A stretch of DNA of 64,000 nt from Pedobacter sp. KBS0701 (GTDB lineage Bacteria; Bacteroidota; Bacteroidia; Sphingobacteriales; Sphingobacteriaceae), in contig NZ_CP042171.1 in NCBI RefSeq assembly GCF_005938645.2, positions 3,534,001-3,598,000 on the forward strand, read 5' to 3'. Under the pieces are notes generated by a model. That model was not told where the DNA came from and did no database searches. It saw nothing but the letters and a program-made list of their open reading frames with translations. Numbering within the stretch: position 1 is the stretch's first letter; every line of letters begins with the position of its first letter. Shown here piece by piece: positions 1-6,605 of this stretch. The position numbers and the translations under genes were made by a program.

Positions 1-1
1 A

Positions 2-433
2 CAAATCTTACTCAGCTTCTCACTCTTAATCCTGATTATTATCAGCCAAAAAGCCAAAGCCCAGGATAGCCTGAAGGTAAATGCCCCGGTCGATACCATC
101 ATCTACGATGATAAATTGTCTTCTGAAGGACACTTATACAAGTTCCCGTTATCACCCCTTAGTCAGGTGGAATATACACAGTTCATGAACAATCAGTATG
201 CAACCTCGGATGTGATTAAAAAAAACAAACTTTACACCAAACTAGAGGTAACCACAATAGTGGAAAAAGACGGCAGTGTTTCTAAATACACTGTAAAAGG
301 AACAGGCACCGAGGCCATGAAAAATGAAATCGTCAGGATCCTTAAACTCCTGCCAAAAAATACGCTCGGCACTAGAGATGGGGAAGCGGCAAGGTTTCGG
401 CTACACCAGCCTTTTGAGTTTAAATATGAGTGA
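2..433 (+). CDS. Secreted hypothetical protein, TonB C-terminal-like (5' truncated)
   Basis: The reading frame is open to the left edge of the window, so the start codon lies outside. The visible N-terminal part is strongly hydrophobic (LLSFSLLILIII) and is followed by KAKAQDS, which looks like the end of a Sec signal peptide. The roughly 115-residue mature part contains a region VTTIVEKDGSVSKYTVKGTG and then a helix and LLPKNT. This order resembles the small alpha/beta C-terminal domain of TonB-like energy transducers, where a strand of the form 'v.v.v.kdG.v....v..g' is followed by a helix; the assignment is tentative. An internal TTG at 116 could be taken as a start, but it would cut off the signal peptide. 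The protein is probably exported to the periplasm. Its upstream neighbours are not visible. Confidence 0.6.
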   Translation, partial: QILLSFSLLILIIISQKAKAQDSLKVNAPVDTIIYDDKLSSEGHLYKFPLSPLSQVEYTQFMNNQYATSDVIKKNKLYTKLEVTTIVEKDGSVSKYTVKGTGTEAMKNEIVRILKLLPKNTLGTRDGEAARFRLHQPFEFKYE

Positions 434-559
434 GGCTTTGGGGTAGGTATTCCAACTCCACGCGCTTATCCTAGTTCCGAAATTGACACAGTTTATTTTA
501 CTAACCCCATCCTAAATCCATCCTATACCCTCACGGTGGCTTACCTTAATAATTACTAT

Positions 560-685
560 TAGCGCAAGTCTCAGTGCTTTGGACAGCGGCGTGGATGACT
601 TGTAATTTCATTATTAATTTTGGAAGTAATAACCGAACATAAGTCAAGCCAAGGCTTGAGGCAATGTGCGCTAAGACTTGCGCTA
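560..685. repeat. Hairpin element E, copy 1 (126 bp, complete)
   Basis: The left end TAGCGCAAGTCTCAGTGC (560-577) is complementary to the right end GCGCTAAGACTTGCGCTA (668-685) at 16 of 18 positions. Inside, GCTTTGG near 575 can pair with CCAAGGC near 650, and GACTTGT near 596 with ATAAGTC near 638, so the whole element folds as one long imperfect hairpin. The same ends recur at 2311-2436, 10526-10635 and, as right halves, at about 5410-5446, 10460-10477 and 15708-15725. No coding sequence is inside. It lies between the partial secreted protein and the SIR2-like gene. Confidence 0.75.
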
Positions 686-840
686 GAATGGGATTTTTTG
701 GATATTCTATTTTCGAGTAAAATCAATATCTTGCCAAAACTAAATTAATGATCACAAAAATCTTTTGAAATCTTTCTAGTTTAAATGCTAATAGATATTT
801 GAAAACCGATATAACTATTCTAAATATACAGCTACAAATT

Positions 841-903
841 ATGATAGAAACTCTAAAACAAATTGTAATCGAACATTTCGCGGGAACTAATTACGTAGTT
901 TAA
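841..903 (+). CDS. Possible 20-residue leader peptide before the SIR2-like gene
   Basis: An ATG at 841 opens a 20-codon frame ending in TAA at 901-903 (MIETLKQIVIEH...). It ends 31 bp before the SIR2-like start. It could be a leader peptide, the remnant of a gene start, or chance. Nothing else in the 686-934 stretch looks coding; it is AT-rich and has no clear promoter match. Confidence 0.15.
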   Translation: MIETLKQIVIEHFAGTNYVV

Positions 904-934
904 GAGTTCTGTGCAATAATATAACTCCCTTTAA

Positions 935-2146
935 ATGGCAAAAAAGACAATTACAGATAACAAAGTATCTGAAAACTTGAAATCAGCAGAAGACTTTATT
1001 GAATCTTATTCTAGAATATCAGTTCCAGTTTATTCTGATGAAACTACATCCAAAGCTAATGAATATTTTAAAAAATATTTTAGTGAGAAAATGGAAGGGA
1101 ACTATTCTGAAATACTTCAAACACTAAGAAATAATTTAGTACATAGTTTCAGTAAAACTGATAGAACAGAAATTATCCGTGAATTAAAACAGAATTACAA
1201 GAAAGAGAAATTAGTTTTGGTTCTTGGTGCAGGAGTTTCAATGTCTTTTGGATTACCTTCTTGGGATATCTTATTACAAAAACTAATGATGACAACTCTA
1301 GAAAAGGAGAAAAACGCCTCTAGCATTTTGTCTAAATTGTTTGCCAAAATATTCAACCCTAGTCCACTCATAGCAGGAAGATATCTGCAAAAATATTTTG
1401 AGAGTAACAAAACTTCATTTGAAGAAGAGGTTCGAAATATTTTATATCAAGAAATTGAAAGAGGAACAAAATCCAAGTTGATGGATGAAATTATTAGGTA
1501 CTGCATCGCTCCTGGTAAAAGTCCAAATTTAAATAGTATCATTACTTATAATTTTGATGACATTTTAGAATACAACATACAAAAAAGCAGTTTAGACTTA
1601 CCATACAAATCAATTTATGGTAATGGTATGGATGTTGATACTGGAGAACTCCCAATATACCATGTTCATGGCTATTTGCCCGAGAAAGGAAAATTGTCAG
1701 ATGCTAACCAAATAACATTTGGTGAAAGTGTTTATCATAAGCAATATACGGATACATATAGTTGGAATAATATAGTGCAGATTAACAAATTTCGAGAGAA
1801 CAATTGTTTGTTTATCGGAACGTCTCTTACTGACCCTAACACAAGGAGGTTGCTTGACATTGCAAATCAGCAAAGAACAACCAAAAAAGGTTCACACTTT
1901 ATTTTTAAAATTAAATACAAAGTAGAGGATGTAAAAAAGGCCTTAAGTCTACTTTTAAATAATGAAGTTGACTTATTAAACGAGAAGTCCAATGCATCAC
2001 TTCAATTGGAAGAAACTGCAACCACTCTTGTTGAGACTATTGAGTCCTTTGAAGAGAATGATTTAAAATCTTTCGGAATTAAAACAATTTGGGTCGATAC
2101 GTACAGTCAAATCCCTGAAATCATGCATGAAATTAGGAAAATATAA
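935..2146 (+). CDS. SIR2-like (SIR2_2) domain protein, probable NADase-type defence protein
   Basis: This 403-residue protein carries the hallmarks of the divergent bacterial SIR2 family. The nucleotide-binding glycine motif LVLVLGAGVS is at about residues 93-102 and is followed by GLPSW. YNFDD is near 204-208, HVHG near 243-246, and GTSLTDPN near 295-302. In defence-associated SIR2 proteins (ThsA, DSR, SIR2-Ago and related), this domain hydrolyses NAD+ after phage sensing. The roughly 90 residues before the fold and 70 after it are not recognised and may sense or oligomerise. No signal peptide or membrane segment is visible, so it should be cytoplasmic. It stands alone, bounded by hairpin element copies 1 and 2, with no partner on the same transcript. 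The defence role is inferred from the family; the domain call itself is strong. Confidence 0.8.
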   Translation: MAKKTITDNKVSENLKSAEDFIESYSRISVPVYSDETTSKANEYFKKYFSEKMEGNYSEILQTLRNNLVHSFSKTDRTEIIRELKQNYKKEKLVLVLGAGVSMSFGLPSWDILLQKLMMTTLEKEKNASSILSKLFAKIFNPSPLIAGRYLQKYFESNKTSFEEEVRNILYQEIERGTKSKLMDEIIRYCIAPGKSPNLNSIITYNFDDILEYNIQKSSLDLPYKSIYGNGMDVDTGELPIYHVHGYLPEKGKLSDANQITFGESVYHKQYTDTYSWNNIVQINKFRENNCLFIGTSLTDPNTRRLLDIANQQRTTKKGSHFIFKIKYKVEDVKKALSLLLNNEVDLLNEKSNASLQLEETATTLVETIESFEENDLKSFGIKTIWVDTYSQIPEIMHEIRKI

Positions 2147-2184
2147 CTCTAAAAGTTAGAAGTCATCACTAGCTCATAAATGGT

Positions 2185-2313
2185 ATGCAAGAAAATATCA
2201 TAAAAATACCGGCAAACGACCAGGAAATTTACTTATATACTTCTTTAGGAGAAGCTTTAATTAAAACTCAAGTAGTTGAGCAAGCTTTGAGTCATTCAAT
2301 TACCTCCTACTAG
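2185..2313 (+). pseudogene. Truncated gene start cut off by hairpin element copy 2
   Basis: An ATG at 2185 opens 42 codons with ordinary protein composition (MQENIIKIPANDQEIYLY...ALIKTQVVEQALSHSI). The stop codon TAG at 2311-2313 is the first triplet of hairpin element copy 2. The peptide reads like the N-terminus of a longer protein, and no continuation is seen beyond the element. The most economical reading is a gene truncated by insertion of, or recombination at, the element. A genuine 42-residue protein is the alternative. Confidence 0.35.
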
Positions 2314-2436
2314 CGCAAATCTTAGTTTCTAGGCTAGCGGGCTGGATGAATTGTGCTTGATGAAGTAATTAATCAATAATATTTTTAAACACAGTCCGAC
2401 CAAGGCTTAAGACTATGAGCCCTAAGAAACGCGCTA
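2311..2436. repeat. Hairpin element E, copy 2 (126 bp, complete)
   Basis: It has the same length as copy 1. The left end is TAGCGCAAATCTTAG and the right end is CTAAGAAACGCGCTA. The interior keeps the landmark GGCTGGATGA.TTGT and the AAGGCTT segment. The arms differ from copy 1 at several positions, and some changes keep partial pairing. It lies between the truncated ORF and the membrane protein/protease pair. Sequence 2437-2527 after it holds no gene. Confidence 0.75.
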
Positions 2437-2527
2437 GAATTGGTAAGGCAGTGAATAAATTTCTTTGGACTTATTTGAATTTAGTTTACGTTAAACAATA
2501 CAATTAATTAGCTAAAAATAAATACCT

Positions 2528-2887
2528 ATGAAAGAAATCAATTTTACAGTGTTATTCAGTGTGATCGCAGGCTTTGCTTCATTTAGCTGGACAGTAATAC
2601 AATATCTTGATTCGAGAAGGAGAGAACAAAACCTAAAGGAATTTGACCAATTTCATAAGCTGTTAAAAGAACTAGTTCAGCCGGAAGATGAAAATGGTAC
2701 AATGTACGTAGATAGACAAACTGCCATAATATTTGAACTTAGACATTTCAAAAGATATTATCCTTACAGTCTTAGGACTTTAAAAGGACTTTTAGAGAAA
2801 TGGAAACAAGTACCAAACCAATTCCCTAGAATTCTTGAAGAAACCCAACTAACTGTTGAATATTTAGAATCTAAAGTAAAACGATGA
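2528..2887 (+). CDS. Small membrane-anchored protein, partner of trypsin-like protease
   Basis: This 119-residue protein has one membrane segment (about residues 6-26, VLFSVIAGFASFSWTVI) followed by the positive cluster DSRRREQ, giving an N-out/C-in anchor. The remaining 90 residues are predicted helical, with DRQTAIIFELRHFKRYYPYSL as the most conserved-looking stretch. I recall similar 'DRQ.A..yELRnfp.YyP' proteins from many bacteria but know no function. Its stop codon overlaps the start of the protease by 4 bp (ATGA at 2884-2887), so the two are almost certainly co-translated. The pair is bounded on the left by hairpin element copy 2. Confidence 0.7.
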   Translation: MKEINFTVLFSVIAGFASFSWTVIQYLDSRRREQNLKEFDQFHKLLKELVQPEDENGTMYVDRQTAIIFELRHFKRYYPYSLRTLKGLLEKWKQVPNQFPRILEETQLTVEYLESKVKR

Positions 2888-3666
2888 AAGAAGCAAAATC
2901 AGACAATTTCTCTTGGACATCGTATCTAATTGATCTTAGGTTTGATGATACTCACCTTGCTTTTGGAACTAGCTTTATGATAACTAGAGATGCAAATTCT
3001 TATCTAATTACTAATTGGCATAATGTGACAGGACAAAATCCAGAAACAATGGAGTTCTTAACTGGTACTATTTGCTTTCCAAATAATCTTAACGTCTATT
3101 TAGTTGATAAAAATAGGTATAGTGTTGGTGAGCAAACAACCATTAGCTGGTCAACTTTAAATATTAAATTATTGGATGATGAAGATAGTAAATTATGGAT
3201 TGAACATCCGCTTTATAAACAAGGTATTGATGTTGTGGCTATACCTATTATAGTACCTGATAATCTCGTTGCATTTTCAATTGACCAATTTATTGAACCG
3301 CATAATGAAGATACAGAAATTCATATTGGGCAAGACATATACGTCTTAGGTTTTCCATTTAACAATACTGGAGGAGGTTTTTTCCCAATTTGGAAGAGGG
3401 CTTCTATAGCGTCTGAACCAGCCATTGATATCGGTGGAGTTCCAAAAATGTTCGTTGATACTGCTTCTCGCAGTGGGATGTCCGGCTCTCCCGTCATCTT
3501 AAAGGAAAGAAGAACTGTCTCCATCCATAAAGATGGCAAGGTTAGCAACAATTACACCAAACTAGTCGGCATATATTCAGGTAGAATTGGGGCTAGCGAT
3601 GAATTACAAGCACAGCTCGGCATTGTTTGGAAAGCTTCAGTAATAGACGAAATAATCAATCAATAG
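2884..3666 (+). CDS. Trypsin-like serine protease (S1 fold), cytoplasmic
   Basis: This 260-residue protein has the chymotrypsin-fold triad in order: His46 in NWHNVTG, Asp116 in QGIDVVAIPI, and Ser200 in SRSGMSGSPV, which matches the GxSGxP nucleophile motif. No signal peptide is visible, so it probably works in the cytoplasm near the membrane, beside its anchored partner encoded just upstream with a 4-bp overlap. Trypsin-like domains without export signals occur in several bacterial defence modules as effectors, and also as housekeeping proteases. The setting between a SIR2 gene and repeats favours the first, but this is inference. No PDZ domain follows, unlike DegP/HtrA proteins. Confidence 0.75.
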   Translation: MKEAKSDNFSWTSYLIDLRFDDTHLAFGTSFMITRDANSYLITNWHNVTGQNPETMEFLTGTICFPNNLNVYLVDKNRYSVGEQTTISWSTLNIKLLDDEDSKLWIEHPLYKQGIDVVAIPIIVPDNLVAFSIDQFIEPHNEDTEIHIGQDIYVLGFPFNNTGGGFFPIWKRASIASEPAIDIGGVPKMFVDTASRSGMSGSPVILKERRTVSIHKDGKVSNNYTKLVGIYSGRIGASDELQAQLGIVWKASVIDEIINQ

Positions 3667-3776
3667 CCAATCGATGAACTTTTACAACAAAATAACAGTG
3701 TGTCTCGAATGTTATTGTGGAATCAGTTCACAAGTATATAGATTACTCCCACAACTACTATGGTATAGGTGCTTAA

Positions 3777-4022
3777 TGTCTGCAACCTCTACTCTTGTTA
3801 AGAGAGTTTCAAAAAGTTGAAATTGATCAATCAATGAAGACTCATCTTGACAGTCTCATACTCGAAGTAGGGTAGGCCAATACAAACTCATTGTATTTTG
3901 AGAAGCATTTCAAAGGCATTCCTTCTTCTAAAGCCTTTGTAGAGCTTGCTAAGCTACAATTACAAAGTTCGGAAATAACAAATATCAGTTTAGTGGGGTT
4001 ACTTAATAAAAAGTTTGAATAA
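3777..4022 (+). pseudogene. Decayed ORF with one in-frame stop
   Basis: The frame is open from 3777 to TAA at 4020-4022 except for a single TAG at 3873-3875. Both halves read like protein: KTHLDSLILEVG before the stop, and FEKHFKGIPSSKAFVELA with a predicted amphipathic C-terminus ending NKKFE after it. No family is recognised. It may be a nonsense-mutated small gene or the tail of a lost one. The 3667-3776 stretch before it shows nothing coding. Confidence 0.3.
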
Positions 4023-4027
4023 CCTAC

Positions 4028-4449
4028 TGCAACGTCTTATCGACCGCAACGCCTGAACTATCGACTGCAACGTCTGAACTGTTGACTGCAAGTACAGAAC
4101 TATGAACTGCAAGTTCTGAACTATCAACTGCAAAGTCTGAACTATCGACTGCAACGTCTGAACTACCGACCGCAACGCATGAACTACCGACCGCAACGTT
4201 TGAACTACCGACCGCAGCGTCTGAACTACCGACCGCAACGTCTGAACTATCGACCGCAATGGCTGAACTATCGACTGCAACGTCTGAACTATCGACCGCA
4301 ACGCCTGAACTACCGACCGCAACGTCTGAACTATCGACTGCAACCTCTGAACTGTCGACCGCAATGTCTGAACTACCGACCGCAACGCCTGAACTGTCGA
4401 CCGCAACGTCTGAACTGTCGACCGCAACGTCTGAACTAACGACTGCAAG
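4028..4449. repeat. 21-bp minisatellite, about 20 degenerate units
   Basis: About twenty head-to-tail copies of a 21-bp unit (consensus GCAACGTCTGAACTATCGAC + C) fill 4028-4449. Units vary mainly at positions 4-9 and 14-16 and in the final C/T. There are no unique spacers, so it is not a CRISPR array. Because 21 is a multiple of three and the consensus lacks stops in several frames, long repetitive frames appear: ATSELST heptads and NYRPQRL on the plus strand, and VQTLRSI heptads on the minus strand (3999-4448). A TGA near 4095 interrupts the ATSELST frame. A C8 tract at 4453-4460 follows directly. Confidence 0.9.
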
Positions 4450-4510
4450 TATCCCCCCCCTATTTATGCCTTATTTGAGCAAAAAGATTTCGTGAATTAT
4501 TTAATTGTGC

Positions 4511-4684
4511 TTATCTTAGTAGTGCAGAACAGTAATTAACAATATCTTTTAACTTAATCGGAGAGACATAAAATAAATTAAAAATTTCACAATATTCCTG
4601 AGTGAGCGGCTTAGACCCGCATCTTTCAATATCTCTGAAAAGAGTTAATTGTTGTTCTGCAGCACTCAGGAACTTTTTTATCAA
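4511..4684 (-). CDS. Possible 57-residue protein or gene remnant
   Basis: The minus strand is open from a TTG at 4684 to TAA at 4511 and has convincing composition (FLSAAEQQLTLFRDIERCG... then SPIKLKDIVNYCSALLR). A stop lies just upstream in frame, so it is either a very small protein or the tail of a decayed one. It diverges from the plus-strand gene at 4690. Its family is unknown. Confidence 0.3.
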   Translation of the reverse strand: MIKKFLSAAEQQLTLFRDIERCGSKPLTQEYCEIFNLFYVSPIKLKDIVNYCSALLR

Positions 4685-4705
4685 ATGTTATGCAGAACAA
4701 CAATT
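4647..4705. promoter_or_regulatory. 15-bp inverted repeat spanning the start codon of the next gene
   Basis: AATTGTTGTTCTGCA at 4647-4661 is the exact reverse complement of TGCAGAACAACAATT at 4691-4705, with a 29-bp spacer. The right arm covers the start region (ATG at 4690) of the 178-residue protein. In mRNA the arm could sequester the start codon; as DNA it could be an operator. No experimental parallel is known to me. Confidence 0.45.
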
Positions 4706-5226
4706 GTAAAAACCCAGACACACAGCTCCCAAATGAGGTAGCAGCTGTAACCGAGTTCCGGAAACTGATGGAAGCCTATTTCGATATGATTGGTTTATCG
4801 GATGTGAATCAATTCCTTACTGAAATGCTTAGCGCAGCTATCGGGCCTGATCCGCGCTCTGGCAAACACAAACCCATTACTATTGCCAACGCCCTTTATG
4901 ATGTAAACAATATCATCAACCTGCTTACCAAAACAAAACCTTTGGCCAATGAAGAAACCTTTCAGCGTTATGCCATAAACCTGGGTGATAACCTACAAGC
5001 TGTTGGCCAATTTGATGTGGAGCATCTTTCTGAACTATTATATGTTGGATTAAATGCCTACATCTTTCAGGAGGATGATTTTGAAGGCGCAACCTTAAAA
5101 TTTTCTGTCGAAATTACTGCTGCCTATAAAATGATTTATGATTGGCTGTCAGACTGCGATGCCTGGTGTAATGCTGTTGAGTGTGATGTATATAATGAAA
5201 CTATCAGCTTAGCAGCTACACCATAA
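4690..5226 (+). CDS. Hypothetical protein, 178 residues
   Basis: A soluble, acidic, mostly helical protein with no signal peptide or membrane segment. Visible features are an N-terminal NEVAAVTEFRKLMEAYFDMIGL helix, a SGKHKPITIANALYDVNNIINLL helix, and a Cys-containing C-terminus (SDCDAWCNAVECD). I do not recognise the family. The start ATG lies in the right arm of a 15-bp inverted repeat shared with the preceding antisense ORF. Downstream at 5278-5298 is a strong hairpin (CCCCTCCTAA/TTAGGAGGGG), so the gene is probably monocistronic. Confidence 0.6.
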   Translation: MQNNNCKNPDTQLPNEVAAVTEFRKLMEAYFDMIGLSDVNQFLTEMLSAAIGPDPRSGKHKPITIANALYDVNNIINLLTKTKPLANEETFQRYAINLGDNLQAVGQFDVEHLSELLYVGLNAYIFQEDDFEGATLKFSVEITAAYKMIYDWLSDCDAWCNAVECDVYNETISLAATP

Positions 5227-5277
5227 CCGTTCAAATTTTAATTGGCCATTTACCTTGTACAGCTATGAGGGAAAACT

Positions 5278-5298
5278 CCCCTCCTAATTTAGGAGGGG
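5278..5298. terminator. Hairpin downstream of the 178-residue protein
   Basis: CCCCTCCTAA and TTAGGAGGGG pair around a single central T. There is no T-run directly after it, so it may be a repeat-derived hairpin and not a classical terminator. It begins 52 bp after the stop codon. Confidence 0.4.
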
Positions 5299-5326
5299 TG
5301 CCCAACGGGCGGGGTGGTTAAGATTT

Positions 5327-5395
5327 TTAACCACAGATGCGCACAGATAAACACGGATTTTTATATCTGTGTGCATCCTTTTTATCTGTGGCTAA
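5327..5395. repeat. Interspersed palindromic repeat (TTAACCACAGAT...ATCTGTGG)
   Basis: The ends TTAACCACAGATG and ATCTGTGGCTAA are inverted repeats, and the interior contains CACAGATAAA and TTTATATCTGTG. A second copy in the opposite orientation lies at 22685-22740. It is a small non-coding repeat family. Confidence 0.7.
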
Positions 5396-5409
5396 ATTAT
5401 TTTCATTAC

Positions 5410-5446
5410 TAGCTCCTCAAGCCAATAGGCGCTAAGACCCGCACCA
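5410..5446. repeat. Hairpin element E, right-half remnant
   Basis: AGCTCCTCAAGCCAATAG followed by GCGCTAAGACCCGCACCA matches the right arm of the 126-bp hairpin element. No left arm is found within 150 bp, so this copy is truncated. Confidence 0.5.
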
Positions 5447-5554
5447 GAACGAAGATGTTTGTCAGTCTGAGCGTAGTAGAAGCCCCTTAAGCTAAACAAA
5501 TCGAAATAAATACCATTCGACTATGCTATCATTGACAGAATCCATCAATGCAGT

Positions 5555-5632
5555 CGTCCTTTCGACTGAAGCGCAGCGAAATGGAGAAATCTTTGAACCA
5601 TGCTAAGATTCTCCCCTACGGTCGAAATGACG
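5555..5632. repeat. Interspersed repeat R4 (CGTC..TTCGAC...GTCGAAATGACG)
   Basis: A 78-bp imperfect palindrome with CGTCcTTTCGACTGAAGCG at the left and GTCGAAATGACG at the right, around GGAGAAATCTTTG. Further copies are at 14792-14870, 15021-15101 and, more divergent, 53652-53757. It is followed directly by a copy of repeat R3. Confidence 0.7.
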
Positions 5633-5640
5633 CCGTATCT

Positions 5641-5775
5641 GTCTGTAGAGCCCTTCCTGAACTCTACGGATTAATAATAGAAAAGAGTCTGTTACTCGTT
5701 TTAATTGAGTTATAAACTCAATTTTATTGTTGGATTCTATAGATACGCTATGCTTAACGCTACGGATACTGCGGG
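5641..5775. repeat. Interspersed repeat R3, copy a
   Basis: About 135 bp running from GTCTGTAGAG to GCTACGGATACTGCGGG, with the marker words GGATTAATAATAGAAAAGAG, a GAGT..TACTC dyad and TATAAACTCAATTTTATT. Copy b (6262-6386) and copy c (15551-15682) share the same order. Copies a and b are direct repeats flanking the small secreted-protein gene. Confidence 0.75.
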
Positions 5776-5779
5776 AAAA

Positions 5780-5809
5780 TTGTATACATTTAATAATATT
5801 ATATATTTG
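5780..5809 (+). promoter_or_regulatory. Bacteroidota-type promoter (TTG-N19-TATATTTG)
   Basis: TTG at 5780-5782 and TATATTTG at 5802-5809 are separated by 19 bp, a full match to the Bacteroidota sigma-A consensus TTG-N19-21-TAnnTTTG. The -7 box ends 21 bp before the ATG at 5831. It begins five bases after repeat R3 copy a. Confidence 0.65.
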
Positions 5810-5830
5810 CCTTACATCTAAATCATCAGT

Positions 5831-6223
5831 ATGTTGAAGCTGAAATACCTTATTATCACAATAGCTGTATTGTTCTTTTTCAATAGTGTTAAAGGACAAA
5901 CCTCTGACTGTCTAAAATTCAAACACGGAAAGTTTAAAATGATATATAATGGGAAGTTGTTAATAATAAAACGCGACGCAAACCATCAATATGAATATTA
6001 CGATAATGCAACCGTTCCGACTTCCTACGATATTAAATGGATTAGCAATTGCTCATACACCTTAAAGCCTGAAACTAATAACTTTAAAAAATTTCCTAAT
6101 ACGCCTCAAAACGCCCTAATCACGGTTAATATAATTAGTTACAGTGGAAATACTTATAAGATAAAAGCGACATCAAATTTTAGCCCTCTGATACTAAAAA
6201 GTGAAATTACTAAAATCAATTAA
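5831..6223 (+). CDS. Small secreted hypothetical protein
   Basis: This 130-residue protein has a clear signal peptide (MLKLKYLIITIAVLFFFNSVKG, cleavage before QTSDC). The mature part has two cysteines (DCLKFKHGKF, SNCSYTL) that could form a disulfide, and a lysine-rich beta-type sequence. Similar short 'C..f..GkF.......i.R....Q' proteins seem common in Bacteroidota, but I know no function. A near-perfect promoter lies just upstream. The gene sits alone between two direct copies of repeat R3 (5641-5775 and 6262-6386), which could have mobilised or duplicated it. An overlapping minus-strand frame at 5603-5899 was rejected because it lies mostly in the repeat. Confidence 0.7.
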   Translation: MLKLKYLIITIAVLFFFNSVKGQTSDCLKFKHGKFKMIYNGKLLIIKRDANHQYEYYDNATVPTSYDIKWISNCSYTLKPETNNFKKFPNTPQNALITVNIISYSGNTYKIKATSNFSPLILKSEITKIN

Positions 6224-6261
6224 GGAGCATTTTATAAATCTTACATCTAGAACATTACGTT

Positions 6262-6386
6262 TCTGCCCGTAGAGTTCTAAGGATTAATAATCGAAAAGAG
6301 TCTGTGACTCGTTTTAGATGAGTTTATAAACTCAATTTTATTATTGTATCCGTAGAGATATTATGCTTAACGCTACGGACAGCGCA
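6262..6386. repeat. Interspersed repeat R3, copy b
   Basis: Same orientation as copy a, with GGATTAATAATcGAAAAGAG, GAGTTTATAAACTC and GCTTAACGCTACGGACAG. It is followed near 6400-6430 by GGTAGGTGAGACACCAACC, a short hairpin word also seen near 15881-15899 and 21010-21030. The rest of 6387-6605 holds no gene. Confidence 0.75.
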
Positions 6387-6605
6387 GTTATATCACTTAA
6401 TTTCGGTAGGTGAGACACCAACCGATAGATAAAATAAAGGAATCTTTAACCTTCTAAATTAGATTGATCAATAAAACCTGATTTAAAAGATCTCTCCATT
6501 TCGCTGCTGCCTGAAAAAGGCACGTGCTCCAGTTGAGAAGACAATTTACCCCGTAGGTTAATCAAAAGATGAGTGATTCTATCAAAAGACACCTGTTATA
6601 GAAGA

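Noticed and set aside
560..685. Canonical integron attC site
   Set aside because: The GTTRRRY and RYYYAAC core boxes are not found at the ends, so it is described only as an unclassified hairpin element.
3999..4448. Open minus-strand frame of 149 codons made of VQTLRSI heptads, with matching plus-strand frames
   Set aside because: All are consequences of a 21-bp minisatellite that lacks stops in several frames; starts are TTG or internal, and no unique domain is attached.
4028..4449. Possible CRISPR array
   Set aside because: The 21-bp units are directly adjacent, without unique spacers, and no cas gene is near.
5603..5899. Minus-strand frame of 98 codons
   Set aside because: It lies mostly within repeats R3 and R4 and overlaps the well-supported secreted-protein gene on the other strand.
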